The position numbers and the translations under genes are program-made. Under the pieces are notes generated by a model that searched no databases, was not told where the DNA came from, and worked only from the letters and a program-made list of their open reading frames with translations. DNA of 48,638 bases. Source: Trachelipus rathkii. Its lineage: Eukaryota > Arthropoda > Malacostraca > Isopoda > Trachelipodidae. Below, piece after piece: positions 10,801 through 24,500 of the stretch (positions are counted from its first letter, which is position 1; each line of letters begins with the position of its first letter). The stretch covers positions 5,001-53,638 of the forward strand of contig JABUQX010088488.1 in the NCBI GenBank assembly GCA_015478945.1, read 5' to 3'.

Positions 10801-13800
10801 CTACTTGATAAAATATAAATTCACTCACTATATATATAGGTATATGGTATCACGTATACTTGACTTGAGGGGAAAAGCTCAGGGATATAATCACTATTAG
10901 TACTATATACTGACCTTTAGTGAACTTAGTATACATATTAGCGCTATAATGTAAATACCCGTATTATTTACTTAAGTCACTCACCAGTACTAATATATAA
11001 GTATGTGTACACGCTATTAACTATACTCAATTAATATGTATATCATTGTAGGTACTTAGTAGCTCACCAGGTGGAACGAATGACTAGCCATATATCTAAC
11101 GGGAAGGGCGGCTAGATAAGCAATACACTACGAATTATAAGTGCCGCCGTGGGTTAGAACTGGCTCACTACCACCTACTCATGAAGAACTAGTACTCAAT
11201 GAGCGTTGAGCTAACTCACACAGCTCGACGAGGGCGGGGTGAAACAGATAACGCCGGTACTGTAGTAGTGTGAGCGTAAGGCTAAGCATTATTATAAGGT
11301 CGATTATGCTGAGAAGTCAGTAATATCATACCCTGCGCGGTACTAGTAGATAATAAATAGTAAGGATGATACATATATAATATACTCAGAAATGATATCG
11401 CATTGTCCATGGAAATTCATGTTGGGGGAGAGAGCAAAATGAATTCTGTATAACAAACAAAACTAGTGTTCAGGTGGTGACACTACTCCAGACTCCCCCC
11501 ATTGACTGTCAGAATGCAGTGGTTTACTAATTAATTGATTATATTAACACTAACAGGTACTAGTCTTACCGTGGTTATCATATACTTATAGTATGTATCG
11601 TAGTCCAGGAAAATGTTAAGGCACGCGTGATTCAATAGTATACCTGATCCAGTCAGGTACTATTGACATAGTACTAGTCCAGTATTCGTTACTAATCCTA
11701 CCGGTTTATATAAAGTACGGAGGCACGCAACGATATAGATACGGGAGTATCGTCGTCAAGCTTCAAGCGACTACTTATAAGGAAGCACATGCCTAGCTAG
11801 GTACCGTGATATATACGTACATGGAGATATAAAAATTGAGTTAACATTATAGGTAGCTATAAGGTATGGAGTATATAGTAGCTCAAGAGAGTGTACTATA
11901 CTCACTAGCGATTCTCTAGGTAGTACTATACCAAGCATACATTAGATGAAGTAATCCTAAGTTATAAGCCTATATATACGAGCGGTGATGAGAAGTAGCT
12001 ACCTCATCAAGATAATAAAGCTAGCATAGTACTGAAGTCTATAGATAACTCAGTAATTGACCTGATTATAGAGGGTGAAAGTAACTGAGGTAATACATTA
12101 GTATCCACTCGAAAATTCACTAGAGAAACCTACTAGCTAAGTGTACTAAAATTAGTATTCAGATATGTTGGCATACGGTATATATTTGGATATGAAGTAC
12201 GTAAGGCTCACGTAATATATATACGAAGTCATCACTCAAGCATCAATAATCAAAGACGTATCATAGTAGATGTCATGAGTGGTAGATATAACGGGCCGGT
12301 ATAGTTTATATTATAAGTTATTTGATCACTCTCCATTGAATAGTATAGAATAAAAGCCACGTTAGTATATATATCTAATATATCAGCTAAACTATGTTCC
12401 AATATCTTGATTATAGATATATATATATATATTGGACCAAAATATATATAATAAGCCTATATAGAATGTAGCTCGCATGAGTAATAGAAGCGTACTAGCT
12501 CAAATAGCGACTTAACTTACTAATACTAAATAGTCAAGACAAACAATATTAGCAGGAGGTACGAATTGTAGGTAGTCACGGTGATTATATAGGAAGGGTA
12601 AACTACACATAGAAGTATATAGAGGTACGTACCCTAATCAATCACGTCAGTATAACGTTATATATAGCTAGTCACCGTAGGGTGAAGTAATAGTAGTTGT
12701 ATAGTACTATGAAACTCACTAGTGACCTTGAAACAGTCTAGCGGCTCACAAGTATGATCATAATGAAGTACGCTCACACCACGGCTATAATTAAGAGTAT
12801 ATACCAGAGTAAGATATGAGAGGCTAATATGTTAGTCAATTTTATAAGCGTCAACAAGTAGGGAGAGGAATAACCTTGTCTAATCACGGAGCGGGCGTAG
12901 CGCTCACGGTAGGCGGGACACTACTAGGGGGGTATATAGTATATTATATAGTGAGTCAAAATCACTGTATGAGCCCATACGAAGACCTAGGGTGATAGTA
13001 CAACGCTAAAGTATGAATGAGCGTAGCACGTGAATTCATCACACGTACAAATGACGTAGCGGTACGTATATAGTACTATATCCAATACATACCTACTAAA
13101 TCATGATAATGAGGACTCGAGCTGACGCCGTGATGACTATACTGAATATGATAGTAAGGCGGCGGTATAATCGCTCATCACACGGCCCGCTGAGTGATAA
13201 TTAACGAGCAGGCTCACTAATAGAACCCCAAACGCGCCGCTGCCTGCCGAGAGTCCAGCCTATGCTCGAATATTGCGCCGCTTGAAGTACAAAGTAGTAT
13301 CAGCTTACCTATAATAGATCATTAGTAGTGCTATATGTCACCAATAATAAAATAAAGTCGCGGCAAATATTCGGTAGCTACACTCTAGCGTATAAGCTAT
13401 TATCAGTAGTACTCACTTGAGGCTGATACTTTACACGAAGGTTATTGTATAGATGGGGGGGGTAGAGTATATCCACTAACACTCGCACCTGTAGGTATAA
13501 GGAGTGATATGCTAGCAGTCACTAGAACCGCTAGTTCAGGAAGCTAACCTTAATACTCACTATAACTACTTACTACATACTAACATATGACGTGACGTAT
13601 GTTACGTGTCCTAGTGAGTATTGATCACTATAAGCTATAATAAGAACACTGTAGGCCGCAGCAGTCTCACCGCTATGGGGTAGCTATTATGAGATCAGTA
13701 GGTGAAACTACGGGTAGGTAGTATCACACCAATACAGGGGTTATTTACCTAAAGATGGCGTCAACGGGGCAATTATAGGGTAACTCAAGGGATAGCACTA

Positions 13801-14400
13801 GCTCTGCATAGTTATTATAAAGTGGTAGGTTGCCCTAAATTAGGAGGTCCTATACGCTACCTCACCTCTCGACGCCGCGTAGCATAAGCCAGCATTTAGT
13901 ATTACCGTCAGTCCTTGCCTCAAGTAGTGCAAATAGTTGGGATCATACGGAACGTATATATATCATTATAAATACTCAACTGCGTGGGGCCATCATCTAA
14001 GTAATCGAGGAACCTTATACTACTATAGTATATACTGAGTACGTATTGATTTGAGATAGACAAGTACTGAAATTATAAATATAGGGGGTATATAAAATCA
14101 TATATCATATGTATGATGTACTAAGGGCCTATACTATATAATATAGCCTCTACTAGATAGGCGGAAAGGCGTATCGCTAACCCTAATCAGTAAAGTTGGC
14201 GTGTACATAACTTATACTAATGGTGACCGAAGTCTACACCCAACTGTTCAGCTATAATATTTACTGAATGTGATTCCTACTCTTATAGTGGGCCTGGTAG
14301 CTCAAACACAACTTTCTTATATTAAACCTTAGCTAATAAATATATAAAGCCAGACAAGCAAGTAGCTATATAAAGGAGTCCATTGAATGACATCCTAATA
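7891..14400. other. Long unassigned region without coding potential
   Basis: About 6.5 kb with no recognised gene, RNA or mobile element. Short words such as TAGTA, ACTAG, CTCAC and GTGAG recur throughout on both strands, and stop trinucleotides are frequent. Between 9972 and 14917 no open stretch reaches 60 codons on either strand. No clear tandem period is visible by eye. It could be heavily decayed repeat, or badly resolved assembly. Confidence 0.55.
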
Positions 14401-17200
14401 AATATAACGAAAAACTTATGAGTCTCATAGCACTCTCAAACAGATACACAAGGGAACTTACCAAACACTCCAACACGTTAGCAAAATAGATTAAACTTAT
14501 CAAACACTCCAAACACACCAAATGCAAACACTCTAAACCACCAAAGGCCTACCTGGAATTACTTAACAATTATCTAAATCTCACTCCTCAGTCTCTCTCA
14601 TCTCACTCGTATATATCTATTTATATACTGAATATAATAGTTGAATTATTTAAATAAATATAATTGTCTGATTCAGATTATTTCACTATCCTATTATGTC
14701 TATGCTTAACTTATAAGTTATGTATTATTATTATTATATTTACACCTATTCTCTTATTATAAATTGATTAGTCCCACAAATGAAGTCAAACCGAAGGCCC
14801 GCGTAATAAAAAATAATAAACCTGTACTAAGACGCCATTATTAATTATTCATTCATCTATTTATTATCTATATTACACATTCGTCAAATACTATATAGCA
14901 CTTCACCTTATTATTGATTGAGTCTCACTCTCACAATACGTGCACGTTCGACTCTCGTAATATATTCTATTAATTGCCGGATAAATTACCAATTTATTAC
15001 TGGATTAATACATATTCTTTGTATATCTCCATTATCCTATCTGGATTCTGATCCTGGATTGTTATTATTATATTGTCAATCATTTTTTTATATTTATATA
15101 TTATTCATTAAGTCTCTTCTCAATTATAATTTAATTTGAACTCAAGTCTAATATATGAACTCCTTATCTAGGTCTACAATATACACTACTCTCTCTGGCA
15201 TTAACTTATTATCTTATGTTATTTATATTATTATTATTAATTATTATATAATATAACTTTCTCAATTTGCATTTTATCTTCTCATTATCTATTCGGGTAC
15301 TCGTAACCATTATTATTTATATTTTCATTATTTGGTATATTTAAATGCCTATTAGGGATAAACTTCATTGTATGCAGTATTCAAAACTCCTACTCTATTA
15401 TTATTCTTATTATTATGATCTATCACTTAATTGGCATAGCCCATATTAATAATTCTAACATCTTAATCACTTATGCTAACATCTTATTTATTATTCTGTA
15501 CAACGATTTATCTAGACTGTGAGCCTATCCACTCTCTCCACTCACTCTCCTCACTCAGGTTTTCCATCGTGCCTCAGCGTTATAAAAGGACTTATCGAGT
15601 TACTCAGCGCATTTATCATCATCCCTATTTATTATTAAACTTATTCTTGATGCTCATGTCCTCAACTTCATTGAAAGCCTGAAGTAAATATCCTGGGGGT
15701 TCAAATTATATATTTTGATTATGCATGCTGAGAATGGTATGCTTAGTACACATTATTATTATTACTTATTTATCCTAACTATTATTATTCACTCTAACTA
15801 TTAACAGTGATACTACAAGTATAATGACTCATACTATACCATATTCCTAACTCTTCCAACTCAAGAAAAAACAAAGCGAAAAATAAATAAAAGTTTAATA
15901 CTAAAATAATAATATATATTATAATATATAATTATATACTACACTATATATATAGTTAATATAGTTAATATATATAGTATAATAAATAGTATATAATATA
16001 ATAATAATATATATAATAGATAAGTATATTATAATTAAAATATATAAAAATATATAAGAATATATATATGTATATATATATATATATATAATAATATAAA
16101 TAAGTATAATAAATAATATATAATAATACATATAATAAATATAATATATAATAATAATATAATATTATATAATAATATATAAGAATACATAATAATGATA
16201 TATATAATAAGTATTAAGAATATTAATATAAAATTCCCTAACATAAAATGAAGGGAAAATATAATAGAGACCTGCTAATAATTATATCGCGAAATATAAT
16301 TAAAATATAATATAATAATTAAAACTCATCAACCAATTATTTATGCTAATAATCTCCGTTATTATGATTATTCGGCATTATTAAATTATTGATAATCCTA
16401 TTACTTACTTATCTGATCTATTAAATTAATACTCATTTATGGGCAAATAATAAATAATAATATAATATAATTATATTTATTACATAATTACTTGTATCTA
16501 TTCCGCATTACCTCATATTCAATGTATCCAATTTCGTTTCTTAATACACTATTCCCTCATTATCTATTTATCTATCCTCGAATGTATTACTATCTTATTA
16601 TATAACTGTGATATAATTATATCACTAATAATAATAATCTTATTATAATATTAATTTTATAAATTATAGATATTGTATCAATTATTGTATTATATATCAT
16701 ATTAAATATCATATACATATAATAATAATAAAAAATTAATATAAAATATATATATTAATATAATATTAATTATTATCTCTAGAATTATTCTAAACTCATA
16801 ATTATAATTACAAAATCTATAATTAAACTATTATATGATTATTATAATTATATATATAATAAATAATAATAATAATAAAGAAGTTAATATAATAATAATA
16901 TAAATCATAATAACTCTATAAATTCTTCTCCTCTCATTTATATTGTTATATTTTCATAATATAGTGATATATTATGAAATTTGGTTCATAATATCTAGTG
17001 ATGATTCTCATTCATTAGGTTCACTCTCATTATATATTTATTATTTAATTTGTGATGAAAAATAGTGCCACGGTATTATTATTATTATTATTCATTAGTT
17101 ATTAGTTATTAGTAATTCTATCATCTCTACCATTATTATTATTATTATACTCTCACTCTCATTAATATTATTATTACTAAGGATGATTACTACTCATTAT
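14401..17200. repeat. Very AT-rich, ATT-biased low-complexity region
   Basis: GC content falls sharply here. ATT/AAT trinucleotide runs recur (for example 15218-15250 and 17076-17096), with TA and AAT tracts at 15905-16240 and 16600-16880. Open frames in this block are Ile/Tyr/Leu repeats caused by composition and were not called as genes. Confidence 0.8.
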
Positions 17201-17928
17201 ATCAAAAATGCCTCCTCCTTCAATTTTCCGTAAGTTGAATGAATATTTAATCATCAGCAAGCATATCAATCTCATCGAAATTTCGGTAGTCTAGTTTTTC
17301 TATTGCAATATCTGAAAATTAAGAAAATTAAATTAAAACATATGATTTTATCTTTTACAATTATCATTATTATTTTAAGACATAAGTTAGATGTTCAAAA
17401 TGGCACTGAAGCCGCAAGGTATTGCTAAACAATGAACATGATTTTAGAGTTTAGAAAAATGAAATGTGTATTCAAGAAATGTGTCATTCAATGCCATTTC
17501 AATTTTAAAAAATCATATTGAAAAGTAGTTCAATTTCACTTCAAACGACATCCGTTTTAGACATTACAGCTAATTTTCAAAATTGTCCATTTAATTTTTG
17601 GTCCTTACTGGATGCCATAAATTCGGCAAACCTTAAAGAAATTTTGTGTTAACTGAGTTAAAGCTCTTATGCTCCTGACAATCAATTAGAGAAGGAGCTA
17701 AAAAAGTTGGTAAAAGTAAAAAAAAACACCTCTAGACATTTTCTCAAAGTAGCGCTTCTAAAATTTCACTTATTTTAATTAAGTACTTGATAGGTTGTCA
17801 ACTAGTGTTTACTCGAACTTCAGAGTGTAGAATATCCTCCTAACCATTACGCAAGTCTCTTTTCCTGCAAAACTGGTAAAGTGTTTCAAGGTATTGTACA
17901 CTTATCTTTATATTTTTTCAAGAACAAC
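17201..17928. other. Unassigned unique-looking DNA
   Basis: AT-rich but complex sequence, unlike the low-complexity block before it. No open frame, RNA gene or repeat unit recognised. Confidence 0.5.
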
Positions 17929-17931
17929 AAC

Positions 17932-18008
<77 letters not shown>
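17929..18008. repeat. (AAT)n microsatellite
   Basis: Begins with three AAC units, then about 25 near-perfect AAT units, closed by an A-run at 18005-18016. Confidence 0.97.
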
Positions 18009-18016
<8 letters not shown>

Positions 18017-18786
18017 CCTAGTTTCTTATTTTTCACATCTAGTCAAATGATCTAGATTCCAGACCGAACGCAATTCAAGGAAAAGGTAAGGCGAACGTGA
18101 ACACGAGTGATATTAACCCAACACACGTTTGCCAAAGTGAGAACATTTTGCACGAACGTAGCAGTTGTGCGGTCATTATGACCTGTCACCCGACGAAAAA
18201 ATTTAAATGCTTAGTTAGCTTCAAGGCAAGGATACATCAAAGCGAAGGCAAAATGAAAAACTATCAGCACAGTTCATGGTGAAGATTGTAATAGCACAGA
18301 CACCAAGTGGTAAACAGGCACGTGATCTAGACCTAGGCTCGGTATGAATGCGCGGACGGACAAGAAAGGAATGTTGAAAATCGAGTTATTCATTTAGATC
18401 ACCAATTAAAGAACTCTACCATCTGCAGTCTCATCCTTTCACAGTCCAACTCTCAGAGCCTAGACTTAACCATTATGCTAAATCTTACATGTACTCCACT
18501 GCTATAAACTGAATCACACTTCCTTAATCTATTTTGCTCTTCCTTTCATTTGCCCATTTCAAACGCCATGTTTTGAGCCCAAGAGGCCTTTAAATTGACC
18601 TTGCAAATCGATTTTCCACAACTTAGGTAGAACTCAGTAGGCTTCTGGCCTTTGCCTTGCCAACCGGATCACATATAAAAATACGAAGTAAAGTAATTTC
18701 CAGTGTCAGTTTATATGCTATCTCTTCTTGTGAAAATATAACGAATAGGCTACTAAAATGCATATAGAATCTGTGAAAGATAAATG

Positions 18787-18788
<2 letters not shown>
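18017..18788. other. Unassigned DNA after (AAT)n
   Basis: Contains one open stretch of 61 codons at 18097-18282 with no recognised motif, splice context or homologue. It is short enough to arise by chance. No other feature seen. Confidence 0.5.
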
Positions 18789-18824
<36 letters not shown>

Positions 18825-19247
18825 TATATATAAAGCAATATAAATACGTTATACTTTTATATTAAAATAGTATATTATAGTATATATATTATATATATAC
18901 TATTAATATTATATATATATATATCGTATAAATTATTAAGGTTTAATAATAATATTAATCTGAATATATATATTTTTTTACTAATATATAAGTTATATAT
19001 TTATATTATATTTAAATACTATTATATTATATATATTATGGTTATCTGATTATTAATATATATATATATATATATATAGTATATATATAATTTAATATGG
19101 ATTTATATATAAAATATTATTAAAAAAATCTTGTTGCATCCACGAATTATCACTATACTACGAGGCCACTTTAAGTGCCTCTCCTATAGGCATCGTCTTA
19201 CTCATTATATATTTCACTACCTTATATTAGTCCTCAAATATTAATAT

Positions 19248-19285
<38 letters not shown>

Positions 19286-19382
19286 TTATATATAATATAT
19301 ATATTATATATTATATATATATTATATATTATATATATATATATATATATACTAATATATATTATATATTATATATATATAG
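18789..19382. repeat. (TA)n-rich arrays with a 110-bp unique spacer
   Basis: TA/AT tracts fill 18789-19125 and 19240-19381. A unique spacer at 19126-19235 (TTGTTGCATCC and following) separates them. No coding signal in either part. Confidence 0.9.
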
Positions 19383-19790
19383 GCGACTCCTACACTCGTG
19401 CTGCTCTTGCTTAGCACGCAGTTAACATTGTAATAGAAACGATCGATCTTTTTACAAATTTCATAATGTTACGATAAAATCCATTTTTTTGCAAGAGAAT
19501 TAATCAAATGTTAATAAAAATATTATTACATAATAATATAAAAGACATATGTAAAAAATGGAACAAAAATTTAAAGAATCATCGCTGTTTAAAATAATGG
19601 TGATATTTTTTCAATATCCCATATAAAAACGGTGACTGTAATTCGTGCTCCAAATCGAATTAAGCGGAGATTGTTTCGTCTTGTTGAATTTATTATAGTC
19701 CATAAAAATGTATTTATATTGTTGTATTCTTAGGCATCTCTTAGTTAACATTCTCTTTATTGTATAAATAAGGGAGAGACTACTTAAGTT
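19383..19790. other. Unassigned DNA between TA arrays
   Basis: About 400 bp of complex AT-rich sequence. No gene, RNA or repeat identified. Confidence 0.5.
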
Positions 19791-19802
19791 TATTTAAGTG
19801 CG

Positions 19803-19843
<41 letters not shown>

Positions 19844-19983
19844 ATATAATAATAATATTAATTATATTAATATAATATATATATATATATATATATATAA
19901 TAATACTATATAGATATATATATATATAATAATATATATAATTAATATATAATATATATAATATATATTAATATATTTAAGTG
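19791..19983. repeat. (TA)n array bracketed by a 10-bp direct repeat
   Basis: A TA-rich tract at 19806-19973 is bracketed by TATTTAAGTG at 19791-19800 and again at 19974-19983. The bracketing repeat could be a target-site duplication or a coincidence in AT-rich DNA. Confidence 0.7.
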
Positions 19984-20170
19984 GTGGAGCATTTTGTTAC
20001 TCTAATAAAAGTAGTTCTGTTAATCGTTACTCAGTTACTTCGCGAAAAAGAGTTCCGCTATTGTTATCCCGTTTCTTTGAAAGGAAACCTAACAATTAAG
20101 TGCCGTTACTCCGCTACTTTTAGCTTTGACTTCATGACATTTAATCTACAGGGTTATCTTATAGGTTATT
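19984..20170. mobile_element. GTTAC-rich patch, candidate hAT-type subterminal region
   Basis: About 180 bp containing repeated GTTACTC or GTTACTT-like words, for example near 19998, 20027 and 20105, plus the related CGCTACTTTT at 20113. Dense GTTACT words next to simple repeats are a known look of hAT element ends. No CAG-type terminus, transposase or definite boundary can be fixed, so this is a suggestion only. The 63-codon open stretch across it has no recognised motif. Confidence 0.3.
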
Positions 20171-20224
20171 AATTTATTTTTATATGTGTATTATATATAT
20201 TTTAAAATGTGTTCAAACATTCCT

Positions 20225-21500
20225 CATTATTATTAAAAAACATACCCTCATGTAGACCCTTAGCGGACACTCAAGACCGTCAAAGGACTTTAGTCCTTGT
20301 GCCTACCATCTTTACCAACGATTATAACATATAGCAACCAGCCACCTATATGCCTGGCATTTCACACTTTTCCTACTAACGAGCCTTCTGCTACAGCCCG
20401 CCCCTTTCATCCGTTTCCCTTTTCATCTCAACATATATCACTAAATATTTAAATTGCAGACAACTTTTCCAGTTTGCCTCCCACCATCCTCTAGCGGATA
20501 ACGTCACTATCCGAGGACTGTCCTCAGCTCACAACCAGTGAACCTACTCTGCTATACTACGCGTTTACTTCAAACATTCTCCTGTTACACACGGTGCCTG
20601 CTCTCAAATCCTCTACCCAATCCTCTGGAACTCCTCAGAAAGCTACACAAGAACAACATCACATATAGCATAGTATTTGGGCACCCTCCACTCTCTCCAT
20701 CCTCCTAACACCATCCCTTGCACCCACCTATTAATTCTTCGGATAACCCCATCCCAGATTACAAATTGGAATAACCAGACATTGCACATCTCTGCCTCAC
20801 TCCCGCTATTAATATAAAAACAATCACTCTTCAACTTAAATTTATCTTACACCGCTTTCACTATCGTCATACGATACTTTGATTCCATTCAGAAGCTTAC
20901 TACCAAAACCATATATCAATAACACCTGCAAATAAGCTTCCTTATTAATCAAATCATACGCCCTGTTTGCAAATTACAAAAAACCTAAATTCAATTTACT
21001 CTTCCTCTCCCTCAGTTTCTCAATCATTTGTTTCAAGTAAAGATTTGATCAACACACCCTCTACCACTTCTGAAACGCACTTGTTCTCGACGCATCGAAG
21101 TCGCTTCGCAGAATCACTCGGACGGCAATCTTTCGACCAAAATACCAGTATTTATCTTCCCTGCTACACTTAATAAACTAATCCCCTATAATGACCTCAT
21201 CGGAAGTATCCCCTTATCTTCCCTTCCTCCCATATGTCTATCAAAGCGTTTAGGGTACTATCTCAACTGCTCTCTCCGTAATCCCAAGCGAGTAAAAGCT
21301 TATACCCTCCCTATCATAATCGATATTGGCTTCACACAACTTCCAATCCAATCAATCACCATCTCGCCTCCGTTCTTAAGTTCATTTCGTAGGCTCGGTA
21401 ATTTCATCAAGAATATATCTGTAGAGTTACCTTCTTCAACCCCACGAAACTTATTTCAACCGTACCCGATTACGCTTCTCGTTATCTAAATACACTCATA
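20225..21500 (-). mobile_element. LINE relic B1, minus strand
   Basis: A minus-strand copy of the LINE family seen in plus orientation at 36609-38510. Shared landmarks, 5' to 3' on its strand, are NGGEMVIDWI near 21360, a RGISLLS-like segment near 21170, QMIEKLRERKSK near 21010, AYDLINKEA at 20935-20961, YINSG followed by a damaged QGC-type box near 20800, and an SEDSP-like segment at 20511-20525. The LHEGM segment lies near 20245. It is riddled with frame breaks and is inactive. Both ends are approximate; the 5' endonuclease half was not found next to it. Confidence 0.75.
20240..21420 (-). pseudogene. LINE B1 reverse-transcriptase remnant
   Basis: This is the decayed RT domain of the family-B LINE protein, which in a live element reverse-transcribes its RNA at the target site. 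AYDLINKEA at 20935-20961 matches AYDMIDREA in copy B2. The next block, with YINSG followed by WLFQF and WDGVI, matches B2 residues around QGCVMSP and YMDGV, but the QGC box itself is scrambled by a frame shift. Where FADD is expected the strand reads PKYYAICDVVLV, so only one of the two catalytic aspartates is apparent. No frame stays open beyond about 63 codons across the domain. Confidence 0.7.
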
Positions 21501-24500
21501 CCGCAGAAAGCTACTTTTCTATTCTTGCACCTAATCATAATATCGTTAGGGAAGTTTGGTTAAATAGCCTGGATTTTTCGAGTCATATTTTTGACCCATT
21601 TATTAATATTTTTCCTAATGTATAGGCGTCAAAAATAGCCAATTATATACCATAGACCAAAAAAGCTCAAAATTATCTATGGTCTTTTTAGACCAAAACC
21701 TCTTGCATATCAAACCCTACAATCACATTTATCACTATACATCCTACTTTCAATTTTATCAGCATCAAGTATGTATGCAGATCTTATATTTCCAATGCTC
21801 ATGCTTCTATTCAACATTTCATTATTCATATCTATGTACGAAAATTATTAGCAATCCATCATCTCAATTACCTATTTATTTATGATCAGAATTCCTATTA
21901 TTAATTATTCACTTATTTAATAATATTATTTATATTATATTATTATATATTATTATTATTATTATATTATTATATTAGTAGGAGTAGTTTAGTAGTAGTA
22001 GTTAAGTATATAGTTAAGTAGTTTTAAATAAGTAGTAGGTAAGTAGATGTTAGGTTATATATTATATAGTATATGGCAGTTGAAATAACTATTAGGAGGT
22101 GAGAAATATATTATGTATTCCTATGTCGTATTCCGGTATGCGACAACCCTAAAAATTTGTCTATATGAGTGTAGTGATAATATCACACTGACTTATCCGC
22201 GTTTTCTTCCCTGAGCCATAAGTCGTGTAAATATCGTTTATGCACCCTGCCTCATCAGCCCTAAAGTATTTAAAAAAAACTATTTCTATTAAAAAAAAAA
22301 TCGGGTTTTCCCGCGCTAAATGAACCAGCGTTTGATTTCGATATTATCGTTGGTGTTATTTTAAGCATATATGTATGATAACATATTATATCGATGACTA
22401 TTTTGCTGTCCACCTCCCCATATATCAGTCTGACGCTATACAATAACAATATAACCATGTATATGAAAATTATTTGTACTCATAAATTCTGTATCGGGAT
22501 ATCAAGTTCTAGTCGCTGTTATGACCTAAGTATAAATACAGAGAACTATTCTCCTTCATAAGATTATATAATAGTGATAATTCCGCGGCCCTTAAAGGTA
22601 GATATTGTTATATCTCTATCTCTTTATAGTCCGTATACCTTTAATGCGAACTCTCTATATTTATTTATCTGTTCAAAAGTCAAGATACAATGTATATACG
22701 ATAATTATAAGTAACAAAATAAGAAAACCACTAAATGGAAGAGAGCTTGAATAGCGCGCGGATTGAATTTATGACTAGCATAGAGGTTGAGATGAGCGGG
22801 TAGAAGAAGGATACCACATGTTAGTCAGCGACATACGAAAAGTCATATATTATGGGCAGATTTATTATTAATTTTATAATACTGTGCACCACAAAGTATG
22901 ATATTGACATTATGAAATATCGTTATATTTGACAAAATCATAGTTCTGTCAGATTCTTCTGTAATGACACGTGTTCGTAAACATCAGTGTTATAGGTTTT
23001 ATAATTAAATATAACTATTGCTCTATAGTTCATTCTTATACAAAGTTATTAAATGAAAATCATGCAAAAGTATGACTGGTATCTTCGAAAATTCTTCATC
23101 TTGTTTCAACCCTTTTTATTCTCGTACTTATATGATATGTTACTCAATTCTGTTGTTGACCTCTACTCTCTCTGATTTTAGTTTTGCTCTCGCCCTCATG
23201 TATCTCTAGTCTATTCTTCAATCCATAAGGCCCCCTTGTCCGAGCGTCTACGTCTACATCTCTGTGTACAAACCATCTTAATATTGTGTAATTTCCTTCA
23301 TTTTAGTGCCAATAAGAGATTACACAAACTATATCGTGAGAGTGGTCTCGGCATATGTTCGGAAATGAAGTTGAGAAAATGTGAGAAGAGATTCTGAGTT
23401 AATGGTATCAGCGATTATGAATGTACAAACGACATCTCTCTCCCTATAGATTAGAAATGACGTATGACGTTCTTTCAGAGTATATTCGGGTCGCTATCAT
23501 GACACTCACGACTCAGCTTTCTCCCTCATTCTATAAACAGTGAGACCTCCTTCACTGTTCGCGACCCACTTTACTCTAATAGCTTGCCATACATTGCTAG
23601 AATCCATAAAAAAACTTTACTATATTCTTTATACCTCTAAATAGCACTACTCTAATTCCGCCATTACATCAATACTCCAATTACCTTATCTCTATTGCTC
23701 GCTTTGTCCCAGCCTAGTGAGCACCATACATGAACAACAATACTCCACCACTATGGCCAATCCAGAGTCTCATTAACCTTTGTCAGCGCGCGCGATCCAT
23801 CCTACAAAATATTATTTGCAATTATTAAATGGACACCAAAAGACTGTAGAATGATAGCTCATCTGCTATATATCTTCTACGATAGACTCTTGTCTGTTCT
23901 ATATATCCCTAACAAACTCGTGCAAACAGATACTCTTGTCTCGTGTATCAGTCGTACTTTATAGTTTGTTCATCCTTCACAATCGCAGCGCCGTGCTCTA
24001 GCAATATATAATTCCAATATATCTCTTGACTCCTCCCATAGTAGCTTGACTGCGGTCTATGACCATCGAACCAATGACCAATTCATATCGCCCACTTATT
24101 CCTCACTGATTTGTTATAGATGACATAGTGAACCGGTGCTCAAATGTGATAGCAGAATTTATCCATATATCTCTATGAAACGTGCCTTCGCAGCATTCTA
24201 CGAGAAGAGAAGTACCTATATCTTAAACTATATCTCTCCCGCTCGAAATTTATGATTTCTCGCACAGTCTAGACACAATCTGAATGTGCTATCTGATCCA
24301 GATTGACACATCTAATGCAGGCCGCTCATTTTCTGCACGCCGAGCGTCTTGTTATAGCGACAGGCATTCCTAGAGCCGCCCCTTGCGGCAGGACGAGTAC
24401 ACTAATCCTAATATTAAAAGTACTGAGAGCTATCTGTGGTGAATATTCTTGCTCGAACACGCATGACCACACGTTCAGTGGTATCTGAACGTTACACAAA

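Noticed and set aside
15919..16244. Ile/Tyr-rich 'membrane proteins'
   Set aside because: Translation of (TA)n/(AAT)n tracts.
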